In this document: piece after piece, positions 54,896 to 63,474 of the stretch
Numbering within the stretch: the stretch's first letter is position 1
How the letters are laid out: every line of letters begins with the position of its first letter
Source: Curtobacterium flaccumfaciens
Lineage (GTDB): Bacteria > Actinomycetota > Actinomycetes > Actinomycetales > Microbacteriaceae
Direction: 5' to 3'
Length of the DNA stretch: 64,000 bases
Assembly (NCBI RefSeq): GCF_013359815.1
Contig: NZ_JABMCF010000040.1
Coordinates: 124,001-188,000 of the forward strand
Made by a program: the position numbers and the translations under genes
Notes under the pieces: model-generated
Told to the model about the DNA's origin: nothing
Database searches by the model: none
Seen by the model: only the letters and a program-made list of their open reading frames with translations

Positions 54896-57484
54896 TCACA
54901 GCGACCGGACGACCTGCCCCGCCTCCGCCGCAGCCCCGACCACGACGGCGAAGTCCCCGTCCGCGACGGACTGCCCCTCCGCCAGCCACACGACGTTCCG
55001 CGTCCCCGGCTGCGGCACGAACGACGAAGCACCTACCCCCGAAGACGGTGCCTCCACGACCAGCACGGTCACCTCGTCCAACCCGCTGGATCCCCGGTAC
55101 CAGGACGTCGGCATGTCGACCTGCACCACGTGTCCCGCGGCTTCGAGCGCGATGACCAGTGCGGACACGTCCGCGACGCGCGTGCCGTCGTGCTTGACGG
55201 CGACACGGAAGCCAGCAGCCCCCTCCTCCCGGACGACGACCGGTCGCGAGGACCGCACCATCACGCCGTGGCCCTTGGGGAGCCCGGGGTCCACTCCGAG
55301 GTAGCGCAGTCCGGCTGCGTCGTACCGGGCGTCGGCGTCGGCGTCGGGGTACCGCCCGCGCCACCGCTCGTCGAAGATGCGGCGGTTGTCGACGCGGGCG
55401 TCGTCCCGGCCCGGCGTGCGGCTCTCGTGGTGGACGACGACCGACGACGGGACGACGACGAAAGCGGAGCCCGCCGGTGACGTCGACAGTGCGCGGAGGC
55501 ACAGGTCCACGTCCTCCAGCCCGTTGGCGTACACGGGGTCGAACCCGTGCCAGCGGATCAGGTCGGCGGCACGGAACGCCGCGGCGGCTGCGGTGATCGC
55601 CGAGAACCGCACTGCGCCGGCGGAGCCCGACCCGAACACGCGGTCGGCGTCGTGTCGCGGGTGGTCGCCGAGGAAGTGCCAGGGGAGCACCTTGTCCCCG
55701 CCGAAGACCGTGCCGGCGGCCTGCACGACGCCGTCCGGGTACACGAGCAGGGGCTGCGCGCCGAGGACCGACGGGTCGTCCAACGCGCCGACGAGCGGCC
55801 GCAGCCAGCCGGTGGTGACCTCGGTGTCGTTGTTGAGCATGACGACGGTGCCGCCCGAGGACCGGGCGAGTCCGAGGTCGCTGCCCAGGGCGAAGTTCCG
55901 GTTCCGGTCCTCGCGCTGCAGGACCACCCGGGGTTCGTCACGGAACCAGGCACCGAGGATCGCGGAGACCGATCGCGGAGAGCCGTTGTCGACCAGGACG
56001 ACCTCGACGCGGTCGCCGTCGTGGTCGGCCGCGCCGAGGACGGCATCGACGGCGCGCCGGGTCATCGTCCAGTCGCGGAACACCGGCACGACGACCGAGA
56101 CGAGTCCGGTGTCCCGTGTCGGTGCTGCGGACGCCAGGGCGTCCCAGTCGATGCGGTGGCGGGCGAGCGCGACCTCCTGCCACGACGCGGGCTGGGCGGA
56201 GGAGACCCGTCGCTGGTCCCGCACGTTGTCGTAGTCGACGCCGATGACGGGGACGTACGCGGGCACCCCGAACCGCTGCCCGATGCGGAGCAGCCACTCC
56301 CAGTCGATCCAGCGTCGGAGCGTCTCGTCGAACGGGCCGACCCCTGCGGCGACGTCACGGCGGACCACGAGCGCGTTGAGGTCGATGAAGTTGCCGGCGA
56401 GCAGGTCGTCGAGCGTGCCGTCCTCGCCGCGGTACGTCTCGACGGGCGCGGTCCGGTCGTCCGCGTTGTTCGCGCCGACCATCCGCAGACCCGTGTGCAC
56501 GGCGGGCCCGTCGGTCTCGAGCAGAGCCGCGAGGGCCGCGGTCAGGTGTTCGGGACGCCAGGTGTTGTCGGCGTCGAGGAACGCGACGAAGTCGCCACGC
56601 ACGGCCGCGAGTCCGGTGTTCCGTGCGGCGCCGGCACCGCCGTTCTCCCGCTCGAGGAGCCGGATGCGCCCGTCTTCGGCAGCGAGCCCGCGCACGACGT
56701 CGACGGTGTTGTCGCCGGACCCGTCGTCGACCACGAGGAGTTCCCAGTTCGTGTGCTGCTGCGCTCGCACCGAAGCGATCGCCGCACCGACCACGTCGGC
56801 GCGCCGGTACACCGGCATCACGATCGACACGAGCGGTTGCTCCGCGTCGCGCCGCGCGACACCGCGCGGGTACCGGCCGAGGGCCTCGGCGACCTCGGGC
56901 CCGTCCCACGTGGACCGGTAGCGTCGCCGGGTGCGGTGCTGCGCACCGGCGAAGGCGCGCGCATCGGCGACGGCTGCGTCGCGTGCGGCGCCCCAGGTGG
57001 GAGCGTCGCCACGGCGGCCTGGAGGCACGGGGAGCGTGGTCGCGTCGGTCGCGTTCCGCAGGAAGTGCCGGAGCGCATCGAGCGTGGTCGCCGGGCGGTC
57101 GGCTCCCGGCACCGAGGCGGCGTACACGCCTGCGTCGAAGAGCGGCCCGGTCTGGAAGAGCTCGGGGCCCTCCTGGTGCAGGGCGTCGTACCAGGACATC
57201 GCGGGGACGGGCTGGTGCTCGCGCATCCACTCGTGCTCGATGAGCGGGTGCAGCGAGAGCCCACGCTGCCCGTCGTTGTGCACGTAGAACGCGACGGCGT
57301 CGGCGTCGGTGTCGAACGTCCGTCCGGTCTGTGCCTCGAAGTACGCGCGGTCGAGCACCTCGAACTCGGCGATCCGCCGGGCCCAGCGGTCGAGCCGGTC
57401 GGTCACGGTCAGCGGTCGGTCCGGGCCCCGGAAGGGTCGGGCGAGGCGCCGTGCGACGCGGCCGATGCCCTTCGCCTCGGCCAT
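54896..57484 (-). CDS. tandem double-GT2 glycosyltransferase with partial GT-B tail
   Basis: An 862-residue protein. After about 210 residues resembling the N-terminus of rhamnan/O-antigen transferases (FEVLDRAYFEAQTG, HPLIEHEWM), a first GT2 domain begins at PLVSIVMPVYRRADVVGAAI (about 216) with VVDDGSGDNTVDVV and FLDADNTW. A second begins at GLVSVVVPVFRDWTMTRRAV (about 460) with VLVDNGS, MLNNDTEVTTGWL and GLEDVDLCLRAL. Residues 755-862 look like the first part of a GT4 domain (FRVAVKHDG, NVVWLAEG) that stops early at VRSL. ATG 57484 overlaps the stop of the upstream gene (TGATG). It probably adds two sugars; the third domain looks truncated. Confidence 0.85.
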   Translation of the reverse strand: MAEAKGIGRVARRLARPFRGPDRPLTVTDRLDRWARRIAEFEVLDRAYFEAQTGRTFDTDADAVAFYVHNDGQRGLSLHPLIEHEWMREHQPVPAMSWYDALHQEGPELFQTGPLFDAGVYAASVPGADRPATTLDALRHFLRNATDATTLPVPPGRRGDAPTWGAARDAAVADARAFAGAQHRTRRRYRSTWDGPEVAEALGRYPRGVARRDAEQPLVSIVMPVYRRADVVGAAIASVRAQQHTNWELLVVDDGSGDNTVDVVRGLAAEDGRIRLLERENGGAGAARNTGLAAVRGDFVAFLDADNTWRPEHLTAALAALLETDGPAVHTGLRMVGANNADDRTAPVETYRGEDGTLDDLLAGNFIDLNALVVRRDVAAGVGPFDETLRRWIDWEWLLRIGQRFGVPAYVPVIGVDYDNVRDQRRVSSAQPASWQEVALARHRIDWDALASAAPTRDTGLVSVVVPVFRDWTMTRRAVDAVLGAADHDGDRVEVVLVDNGSPRSVSAILGAWFRDEPRVVLQREDRNRNFALGSDLGLARSSGGTVVMLNNDTEVTTGWLRPLVGALDDPSVLGAQPLLVYPDGVVQAAGTVFGGDKVLPWHFLGDHPRHDADRVFGSGSAGAVRFSAITAAAAAFRAADLIRWHGFDPVYANGLEDVDLCLRALSTSPAGSAFVVVPSSVVVHHESRTPGRDDARVDNRRIFDERWRGRYPDADADARYDAAGLRYLGVDPGLPKGHGVMVRSSRPVVVREEGAAGFRVAVKHDGTRVADVSALVIALEAAGHVVQVDMPTSWYRGSSGLDEVTVLVVEAPSSGVGASSFVPQPGTRNVVWLAEGQSVADGDFAVVVGAAAEAGQVVRSL

Positions 57485-58938
57485 CAGCGGCGCCCCGGCA
57501 GTCGTGCGGCGACCTTCGCGATCGCCTGGCCGGTGCGGAAGGACCTGCTCGCGCGCAGGTCGGTGAGCTCCCGGCGCAGGCGCACGACCTCGTCCGCTGC
57601 GCTGGCCGCGGCGACGTCGGCGGCCGTGAGGTCGAGGGGGAGCAGCGCCGCCCACCGACGTTCGAGCGCGTCGGCCGTGCCCGCGAGCGGGGCCGTCAGC
57701 GCATCCTCGATGCGTGCACGGGCGTCGGTGACCGCGCCCGGTGCGACGACCACGGCGAAGTGGTCCACGACGGCCGCGAGGGTGTCGGCGCCCGTCCGGT
57801 GCGCTCGCGACGACCACGGCACCGCGTTCTGCGCGGCCCGCACGACCACCAGGTGGAGCGCCCGCCGGTTGGCCGCGACGACGTCCGCGGGCGCCGGGTC
57901 CACGAGCACGGCGACCGTGACGAGGTCGTCCGGGCTGGGGTCTCCGGTGGTGACGGTCCACGCGGCCGGTGCCGACGTACCGGCGGGGAGCCGGGCCTCC
58001 AGGTCGAAGCCGTCCCCGAAGGCCGCGTCGACCTGGCGGACGAGCGTGTCGGCGTCCTCGACGTGCCGCAGGTCCACGGCGAGCCGCGGGCGCTGCCCCG
58101 AGGGGACGAGGACGTCGGCGAACCGCTCGGTCGCCGTCATGCCGTGCCGCTGGTACGCGGCCACTGCGTCCGGCAGGAACGGGTAGCGACCCTCGAGCAC
58201 GCGCTGGTGCGCGGCGCGCAGCGCGCTGCGGTTGCCGGAGAAGCTCTTGCCGCCGGCGTGCAGGACCAGCGCGCGGTTGGCGATCTTGGCGAGCCAGCCG
58301 TGGGCGGCGATCCGGAGGCAGTAGTCGTTCTCCTCGCCGTAGCCGGGCGCGAAGGCCTCGTCGAACAGACCGTGCTCGGCGATCAGCTCGCGGCGGGTGA
58401 GGAAGCAGAAGCCCATCGCGACGGGCAGGACCTGGGACACCGGGAGCAGCGGTGCGAGCTCGCCCCAGACCCGTCGCGTGCGGTCCTCGGTGCGGGCCGT
58501 ACCCCGGTTGGTCAGGCGGTAGGGGATGCTCGCGATCGTCGCGTTGTCACTGCGCGCGGTCACGACGCCGGTGCGGTCCTCGTCGAGGACCGCGAGCATC
58601 GCGTCGAGGAACCCCGCCGTCGGCACGGCGTCGCTGTTGAGGAGCAGGACGGCCTCGGTGCCGGCGTCGTCGGCGCCGCGGTCGAGTTCGTCCACGGCAC
58701 GGTTGCACGTGCCGACGAACCCGAGGTTGTGGTCGTTCCGCTCGTACCGGAACCCGGGGCGGTCGCCAATCCGGTCGAGCAGCGCCCGCTCGATGGTGTC
58801 CGCCTCGGGCCCGCAGTCGTTGACGAACAGCGCGCGGTGCCGTTGGGTGTCCAGGTGCTCGAGGAGCCCGTCGACGCACCGCAGCAGGGAGTCGAGGTCG
58901 CCGTACACGGGCACGACGACGAGGGTGGAGCGGGTCAT
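57484..58938 (-). CDS. GT2 glycosyltransferase, paralogue of the 38848-40302 gene
   Basis: A 484-residue GT-A enzyme: LVVVPVYGDLDSLLRCVDGLLEHLD, NLGFVGTCNRAVDELD, LLLNSDAVPTAGFLDAM, SDNATIASIPYR, VLPVAMGFCFLTRREL and PGYGEENDYCLRIAAHG. The same motifs occur in the same order, with an identical total length, in the gene at the other end of the island. A type A arm (CCGGGCCTCCAGGTCG near 57989-58005) encodes DLEARLPAG. ATG 58938 overlaps the upstream gene (ATGA). Sugar unknown; related enzymes are rhamnosyltransferases. Confidence 0.87.
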   Translation of the reverse strand: MTRSTLVVVPVYGDLDSLLRCVDGLLEHLDTQRHRALFVNDCGPEADTIERALLDRIGDRPGFRYERNDHNLGFVGTCNRAVDELDRGADDAGTEAVLLLNSDAVPTAGFLDAMLAVLDEDRTGVVTARSDNATIASIPYRLTNRGTARTEDRTRRVWGELAPLLPVSQVLPVAMGFCFLTRRELIAEHGLFDEAFAPGYGEENDYCLRIAAHGWLAKIANRALVLHAGGKSFSGNRSALRAAHQRVLEGRYPFLPDAVAAYQRHGMTATERFADVLVPSGQRPRLAVDLRHVEDADTLVRQVDAAFGDGFDLEARLPAGTSAPAAWTVTTGDPSPDDLVTVAVLVDPAPADVVAANRRALHLVVVRAAQNAVPWSSRAHRTGADTLAAVVDHFAVVVAPGAVTDARARIEDALTAPLAGTADALERRWAALLPLDLTAADVAAASAADEVVRLRRELTDLRASRSFRTGQAIAKVAARLPGRR

Positions 58939-60293
58939 CGGTCGGACTCCTCTGCTTCGAGTGCACGTGCGAGGGCGTCCACGGCGGTCTCCAGCGGGCC
59001 ACCGAGCACCCCCGCAGCCAGGGGCACGTGCCCGGTCGGGCCGTCCGCAGCTGCCTGCCGGACGGCGTCGGCGACGGCCAGGCCGAGGGAACGGGCATCG
59101 GCGGGGACCGCCTCGAGGTTCGGGTGCAGGTGCGCCCGGGTGCCGCGGAACTCGTTCGTCACGACACGTGCGCCGGACACCGCGCCGTCGAACGGTGGGT
59201 GGCTCGGGTGCGGGCTGTGCTGGAGCGACAGCACCACGTTCGTCGATGCGATGAACCGGAAGTAGTCGTCCCAGGGCATGGTGCCGTGCGAGACGAGCTT
59301 CACGTCGCCTGGGCCCCCGTCGAGCTCGACGTCGCCGTGCTGTTCACCGGCCGAGTGGAACTCGATCCGGATGCCGTCGGCGGCCAGCTCCTGCACCGCG
59401 ACCCGCAGTGCGGCGACGCCGAGGCGGAACAGGTTCCGGTGCTTGCTCGGACGGCCGTAGAAGAGGACCCGGACCACGTCCTCGTGCGCCCGGGCAGCGG
59501 CCACGCGTTCGAGCAGCTCGAGGTCGAGGTGCGGTGTGAAGGTGTGCTCGGAGGGGACGTCGAGGCCCTCGACGTCGGCCAGGTACCGGCGCAGCGGCTC
59601 GGAGTTCACGAGCATCCGGAAGCCGGCGCGGTAGGTCGAGGCGGCGACCGCGTACTCGGTCGACCACGGGCTGAAGCCGGGTTCGTAGTCCTGCACCAGG
59701 TACACGACGCGGTGTCGGGGGACCACCCCGGCGGTGACGGCGACGTCGATCGGGTGCGCGGTCTTCCAGTGCGTGGCGACCCAGACGTCGTCGCGGCCGA
59801 ACTCGGTGTCCAAGATGTCCTCGCGCCGGACCACGCGGACCCCGGGACGTCCGTCGACGCGCGACTCCGGGAACCGGTCGGCGACGAGCGCCTCGGCTGC
59901 GGCGGCACTGTTGCCGGGTGTCGTCCACCGGACCATGACGACCCGGACCCGCCGGCCGAGGCGGTCGCCGAGCGCCAGGGCGACGGCCAGGGCGGTCTGC
60001 ACCCCGGCGAAGGCGGCACCCTCCCGGAGTTCGTCGACCACGAGCACCACCTCGGGATCGCGGTCCACGGTGCGGATGCCGGCGAGCGACAGGCTCGTCT
60101 CCACCAGGCCGTCGAACGGGCGCGCGGCCAGCGGCGCACGATCGCGTTCCCGCCGAGCCACACCGACGTCGACCCGGGACACCGTCCGGCCGAGTCGCTC
60201 ACGGACGTCGTTGCGGTAGTGGCCGTCGCGGGCGTACCGCTCGTTCACCCGGACGAGGTCGCTCACGAGGCGCCGTGCCTTCTCGAAGTTCAT
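58935..60293 (-). CDS. glycosyltransferase, WsaF-like GT-B
   Basis: A 452-residue protein, first gene of the minus-strand operon. VVLVVDELREGAAFAGVQTALAVA starts the GT-B N-domain; VWVATHWKTAHP and VVYLVQDYEPGFSPWSTEYAVAASTYR are highly characteristic of WsaF-type rhamnosyltransferases; VLFYGRPSKHRNLFRLGVAALR and PHPSHPPFDGAVSGARVVTNEF complete the donor site. ATG 60293 lies 8 bases after TAACGT on the minus strand, with GAGGG very close, so it may be leaderless. Rhamnan as product is inference from family resemblance. Confidence 0.85.
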   Translation of the reverse strand: MNFEKARRLVSDLVRVNERYARDGHYRNDVRERLGRTVSRVDVGVARRERDRAPLAARPFDGLVETSLSLAGIRTVDRDPEVVLVVDELREGAAFAGVQTALAVALALGDRLGRRVRVVMVRWTTPGNSAAAAEALVADRFPESRVDGRPGVRVVRREDILDTEFGRDDVWVATHWKTAHPIDVAVTAGVVPRHRVVYLVQDYEPGFSPWSTEYAVAASTYRAGFRMLVNSEPLRRYLADVEGLDVPSEHTFTPHLDLELLERVAAARAHEDVVRVLFYGRPSKHRNLFRLGVAALRVAVQELAADGIRIEFHSAGEQHGDVELDGGPGDVKLVSHGTMPWDDYFRFIASTNVVLSLQHSPHPSHPPFDGAVSGARVVTNEFRGTRAHLHPNLEAVPADARSLGLAVADAVRQAAADGPTGHVPLAAGVLGGPLETAVDALARALEAEESDR

Positions 60294-60346
60294 CAGCCCT
60301 CACGTTACTGGGCGTCGGCGTTCGGCTCGGTAGGATCGGATCCCTC
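60294..60346. promoter_or_regulatory. divergent promoter region, WsaF-like GT / hisD
   Basis: Plus strand: TAGGAT (60331-60336) ends 10 bases before ATG 60347 of hisD. Minus strand: TAACGT (60307-60302) ends 8 bases before ATG 60293. Only 53 bases separate the genes, so the two promoters overlap. Confidence 0.45.
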
Positions 60347-61654
60347 ATGATGCAGCGAATCGACCTCCGCGGTGGCCTCCCCGCCCGTGCCGAACTCCTC
60401 CGACTCATGCCCCGCGCCGCGGGTGACGTGTCGCACGCGGTCGACGCCGCGCGCGAGTTGATCGAGGACGTCCGACACCGTGGGGCCGCGGCCCTGCACG
60501 ACCAGGCCGAGCGCTTCGACGGCGGGGCTCCCCCGAACGTCCGCGTGCCCGCCGCCGAGATCACCGCAGCCGTGGCCGGGCTCACTCCGGAGGTCCGGGC
60601 AGCCCTCGACGAGGCCGTCCGCCGCGTCCGGGCCGCGAGTGCCGCGCAGATCCCCGCCCCGTCCGTGACCACCCTGGCCGACGGCGCCGAGGTCCACCAG
60701 CGCTGGCAGCCGATGCGCCGCGTGGGGCTCTACGTGCCCGGTGGCAAGGCTGTCTACCCGTCCAGCGTCGTGATGAACGTCGTCGCGGCCCAGGTCGCGG
60801 GCGTGCCCTCGATCGCCCTCGTGTCGCCGCCGCAGCGTGACCACGGCGGCGCGGTGCACCCGACGATCCTCGCCGCGGCGGGGCTGCTCGGCATCGACGA
60901 GGTCTACGCGATGGGCGGCGCCGGAGCCGTCGGCGCGCTGGCGTACGGCGTCGCCGAGATCGACCTCGAGCCGGTCGACCTGGTCACGGGGCCTGGGAAC
61001 AACTACGTCGCCGCCGCCAAGCGTCTGGTGCGCGGGGTGGTGGGCATCGACTCCGAGGCCGGGGCGACCGAGATCCTCGTGATCGCGGACGACACCGCCG
61101 ACGCCGGGTTCGTGGCCGCCGACCTCATCAGCCAGGCCGAGCACGACGAGCAGGCCGGCAGCGTGCTGGTGACGACGTCCGCGGCGTTCGCCGACGCGGT
61201 GGAAGCCGCCATCCCGGAACGCACCGCTGTGCTCGGGACGGCCTCGCGCCTCCAGACCGCCCTGGACGGACCGCAGTCCGCGATCGTCCTGGTGGACTCG
61301 CTGACGGACGCCGCGACCGTGAGCAACGCCTACGGTCCCGAGCACCTCGAGATCCAGACGGTCGACGACGACGCCGTGCTGGCCGACATCGACGCCGCCG
61401 GTGCGGTGTTCGTCGGGCCGAGCACGCCGGTGAGCCTGGGGGACTACCTGGCCGGGTCCAACCACGTGCTGCCGACCGGCGGCCAGGCCCGGTTCGGGTC
61501 CGGGCTGTCCGCGTCGACGTTCCTGCGACCCCAGCAGATCGTCCGGTACACGCCCGAGGCCCTGGCCGAGGTCGCGCCGCACATCGTCGCCCTGTCCACC
61601 GAGGAGCAGCTCCCCGCGCACGGGGCCGCCGTGACGGAGCGCACGAACCGATAG
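60347..61654 (+). CDS. hisD: histidinol dehydrogenase
   Basis: A 435-residue zinc enzyme making the last two oxidations of histidine synthesis (histidinol to histidine, two NAD+). [67 protein letters not shown] and [24 protein letters not shown] are the family blocks, with the catalytic Glu/His pair and zinc ligands in place. ATG 60347 is favoured since it lies 10 bases after TAGGAT; ATG 60350 is the alternative. No other his gene is in view downstream within the window. Confidence 0.95.
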   Translation: MMQRIDLRGGLPARAELLRLMPRAAGDVSHAVDAARELIEDVRHRGAAALHDQAERFDGGAPPNVRVPAAEITAAVAGLTPEVRAALDEAVRRVRAASAAQIPAPSVTTLADGAEVHQRWQPMRRVGLYVPGGKAVYPSSVVMNVVAAQVAGVPSIALVSPPQRDHGGAVHPTILAAAGLLGIDEVYAMGGAGAVGALAYGVAEIDLEPVDLVTGPGNNYVAAAKRLVRGVVGIDSEAGATEILVIADDTADAGFVAADLISQAEHDEQAGSVLVTTSAAFADAVEAAIPERTAVLGTASRLQTALDGPQSAIVLVDSLTDAATVSNAYGPEHLEIQTVDDDAVLADIDAAGAVFVGPSTPVSLGDYLAGSNHVLPTGGQARFGSGLSASTFLRPQQIVRYTPEALAEVAPHIVALSTEEQLPAHGAAVTERTNR

Positions 61655-61657
61655 CCT
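61652..61657 (+). promoter_or_regulatory. candidate nrdR -10 (TAGCCT)
   Basis: TAGCCT overlaps the hisD stop and ends 10 bases before ATG 61668, with GGGGA in between that could serve as a ribosome binding site. Confidence 0.4.
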
Positions 61658-61667
61658 GGGGAACGAC

Positions 61668-62168
61668 ATGTTCTGCCCCTTCTGCCGCCACCCGGACTCC
61701 CGCGTCGTCGACTCACGGACGAGCGACGACGGAACCTCCATCCGCCGCCGTCGACAGTGCCCCAACTGCGGTCGACGGTTCTCGACCACCGAGACCGCCT
61801 CGCTCAACGTCGTGAAGCGCAACGGCGTCACCGAGCCGTTCAGCCGCGACAAGATCGTCTCCGGCGTGCGCAAGGCGTGCCAGGGGCGCCCGGTCACCGA
61901 CGGTGACCTGGCCGTGCTCGCGCAGCGCGTCGAGGAGACCGTGCGGTCCTCCGGGTCCAGTCAGATCGACGCGAACGACATCGGCCTGGCGATCCTCGCG
62001 CCCCTGCGGGAGCTCGACGAGGTCGCCTACCTGCGGTTCGCGAGCGTCTACCAGGCGTTCGACTCGCTCGAGGACTTCGAGGACGCGATCGGCCAGCTCC
62101 GCCGCGACCACCACGCGGCATCCGACACGGCCGCCGGGTCGTCCACACCGTCCGGCACGCGCGCGTGA
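61668..62168 (+). CDS. nrdR: transcriptional repressor NrdR
   Basis: A 166-residue ribonucleotide reductase regulator. The N-terminal zinc ribbon [17 protein letters not shown] ... [12 protein letters not shown] is exact, followed by the ATP-cone domain ([29 protein letters not shown]). It senses ATP/dATP and represses nrd genes through NrdR boxes; no nrd gene or obvious NrdR box is in this window. The last 20 residues form a Ser/Thr-rich tail. It overlaps pyrD by 4 bases. Confidence 0.96.
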   Translation: MFCPFCRHPDSRVVDSRTSDDGTSIRRRRQCPNCGRRFSTTETASLNVVKRNGVTEPFSRDKIVSGVRKACQGRPVTDGDLAVLAQRVEETVRSSGSSQIDANDIGLAILAPLRELDEVAYLRFASVYQAFDSLEDFEDAIGQLRRDHHAASDTAAGSSTPSGTRA

Positions 62169-63241
62169 GCGGCATCGCCGAACGCATCGTGCGCGGCGGC
62201 TACCGCGTCGTGTTCCGCTCCGTGTTCGCGAACATGGACCCGGAACGTGCCCACCACCTGGCCTTCGCCGTCATCGCGGGGCTGCCCCGCCTGCCGTTCC
62301 TGAGCGGCGTCGTCGAGCGGTACTGCCGTCCCGCTGCGGCCGACGGCATCACCACCATGGGCATCCACTTCCCGTCGCGCTTCGGTCTGGCGGCCGGGTT
62401 CGACAAGGACGCCCGCGGCATCGCCGGTCTCGGCCTGCTCGGCTTCGGCCACGTCGAGGTCGGCACCATCACCGCCAAGCCGCAGCCCGGCAACGAGCGC
62501 CCGCGCCTGTTCCGGCTGATCGGCGACCGCGCCCTGATCAACCGCATGGGCTTCAACAACCACGGCGCCGCAGCGGCCGCCCGGCGCCTCGAGCGCGCCC
62601 GCCGCAACCCCGGTCGCCCCGTCATCGGCGTGAACATCGGCAAGAGCCGGGTGGTCTCCGTCGAGGACGCCATCGACGACTACCTCGAGTCCACCCGTCG
62701 GCTCGCGACGTTCGCGGACTACCTGGCGGTCAACGTCAGCTCGCCGAACACGCCCGGTCTGCGCGGACTGCAGGAACTCGACCAGCTCCGACCGCTGCTG
62801 TCCGCGGTGCGTGACGCCGCCGGCCGGACGCCGGTGCTCGTCAAGATCGCGCCGGACCTGACCGACGAGCAGATCGACGCGATCGCGGGCCTCGCGGTCG
62901 AGCTCGGGCTGTCCGGGGTGATCGCCAACAACACGACGATCTCCCGCGAGGGCCTGACCGCCGATCCGTCCGACGTCGAGGCTATGGGTGCCGGGGGACT
63001 CTCCGGCGCGCCGGTCGCCGCCCGCTCGCTCGAGGTGCTGCGTCGCGTCCGCGCCGCGGTGCCCGCCGACTTCTGCGTCATCGCCGTCGGCGGCGTGACC
63101 ACCGAGCAGGACGTGCAGGACCGCATCGACGCCGGGGCCACGCTCGTGCAGGGCTACACGGCGTTCCTCTACGAGGGACCCACCTGGGCGGCGCGCATCA
63201 ACCGGCTGCGCCGTCGGCGGCTGCGTCGCGCCGCGCGGTAG
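62165..63241 (+). CDS. pyrD: dihydroorotate dehydrogenase (quinone), class 2
   Basis: A 358-residue FMN enzyme of pyrimidine synthesis that passes electrons to quinone. The N-terminal membrane-associating helices ([19 protein letters not shown]) mark class 2. [57 protein letters not shown] (catalytic Ser region), [18 protein letters not shown] and [24 protein letters not shown] follow in order. GTG 62165 overlaps the nrdR stop. Followed by a type A palindrome. Confidence 0.96.
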   Translation: MSGIAERIVRGGYRVVFRSVFANMDPERAHHLAFAVIAGLPRLPFLSGVVERYCRPAAADGITTMGIHFPSRFGLAAGFDKDARGIAGLGLLGFGHVEVGTITAKPQPGNERPRLFRLIGDRALINRMGFNNHGAAAAARRLERARRNPGRPVIGVNIGKSRVVSVEDAIDDYLESTRRLATFADYLAVNVSSPNTPGLRGLQELDQLRPLLSAVRDAAGRTPVLVKIAPDLTDEQIDAIAGLAVELGLSGVIANNTTISREGLTADPSDVEAMGAGGLSGAPVAARSLEVLRRVRAAVPADFCVIAVGGVTTEQDVQDRIDAGATLVQGYTAFLYEGPTWAARINRLRRRRLRRAAR

Positions 63242-63253
63242 ACGCGACCACCT

Positions 63254-63301
63254 GACGGACTGGAGGCCCGTGGCGACACCGCCACGGGCCTCCAGTCCGT
63301 C
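63254..63301. terminator. type A palindrome, copy 6, between convergent genes
   Basis: A perfect 22-bp stem (63254-63275 with 63280-63301) around an ACAC loop, GACGGACTGGAGGCCCGTGG at the 5' side. It lies 13 bases after pyrD and is probably its terminator. Confidence 0.85.
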
Positions 63302-63325
63302 ATGGGGCGCGCCCACGGCCGCTTC

Positions 63326-63376
63326 GTGAGCAGAACACGCCGTGGCTCGCCAGTCGACCCGTCGTGTTCTGCTCAC
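63326..63376. repeat. GTGAGCAGAACACG inverted repeat
   Basis: A perfect 14-bp inverted repeat, GTGAGCAGAACACG (63326-63339) and CGTGTTCTGCTCAC (63363-63376), with a 23-base loop. It is unlike the type A family and lies between two other hairpins in the pyrD / DUF3043 gap. Confidence 0.75.
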
Positions 63377-63425
63377 TCGATCGCCGATGCGGAGCGTGGG
63401 AGCGGGGAACAGGGGAGCGGGAACG

Positions 63426-63461
63426 ACGAAGCGCCGCCCGGCAGGCCGGGCGGCGCTTCGT
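63426..63461 (-). terminator. hairpin terminator of the DUF3043 gene
   Basis: A perfect 16-bp stem (63426-63441 with 63446-63461) around a 4-base loop, rich in GCGCCGCCCGG. It lies 14 bases beyond the DUF3043 stop on the minus strand. No T-tract follows. Confidence 0.75.
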
Positions 63462-63474
63462 CGTGTGCGTGTGG

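Noticed and set aside
57485-57961. N-terminal extension of the double-GT2 gene to 57961
   Set aside because: This upstream part overlaps the paralogous GT2 gene in another frame, and ATG 57484 makes the usual one-base TGATG coupling.
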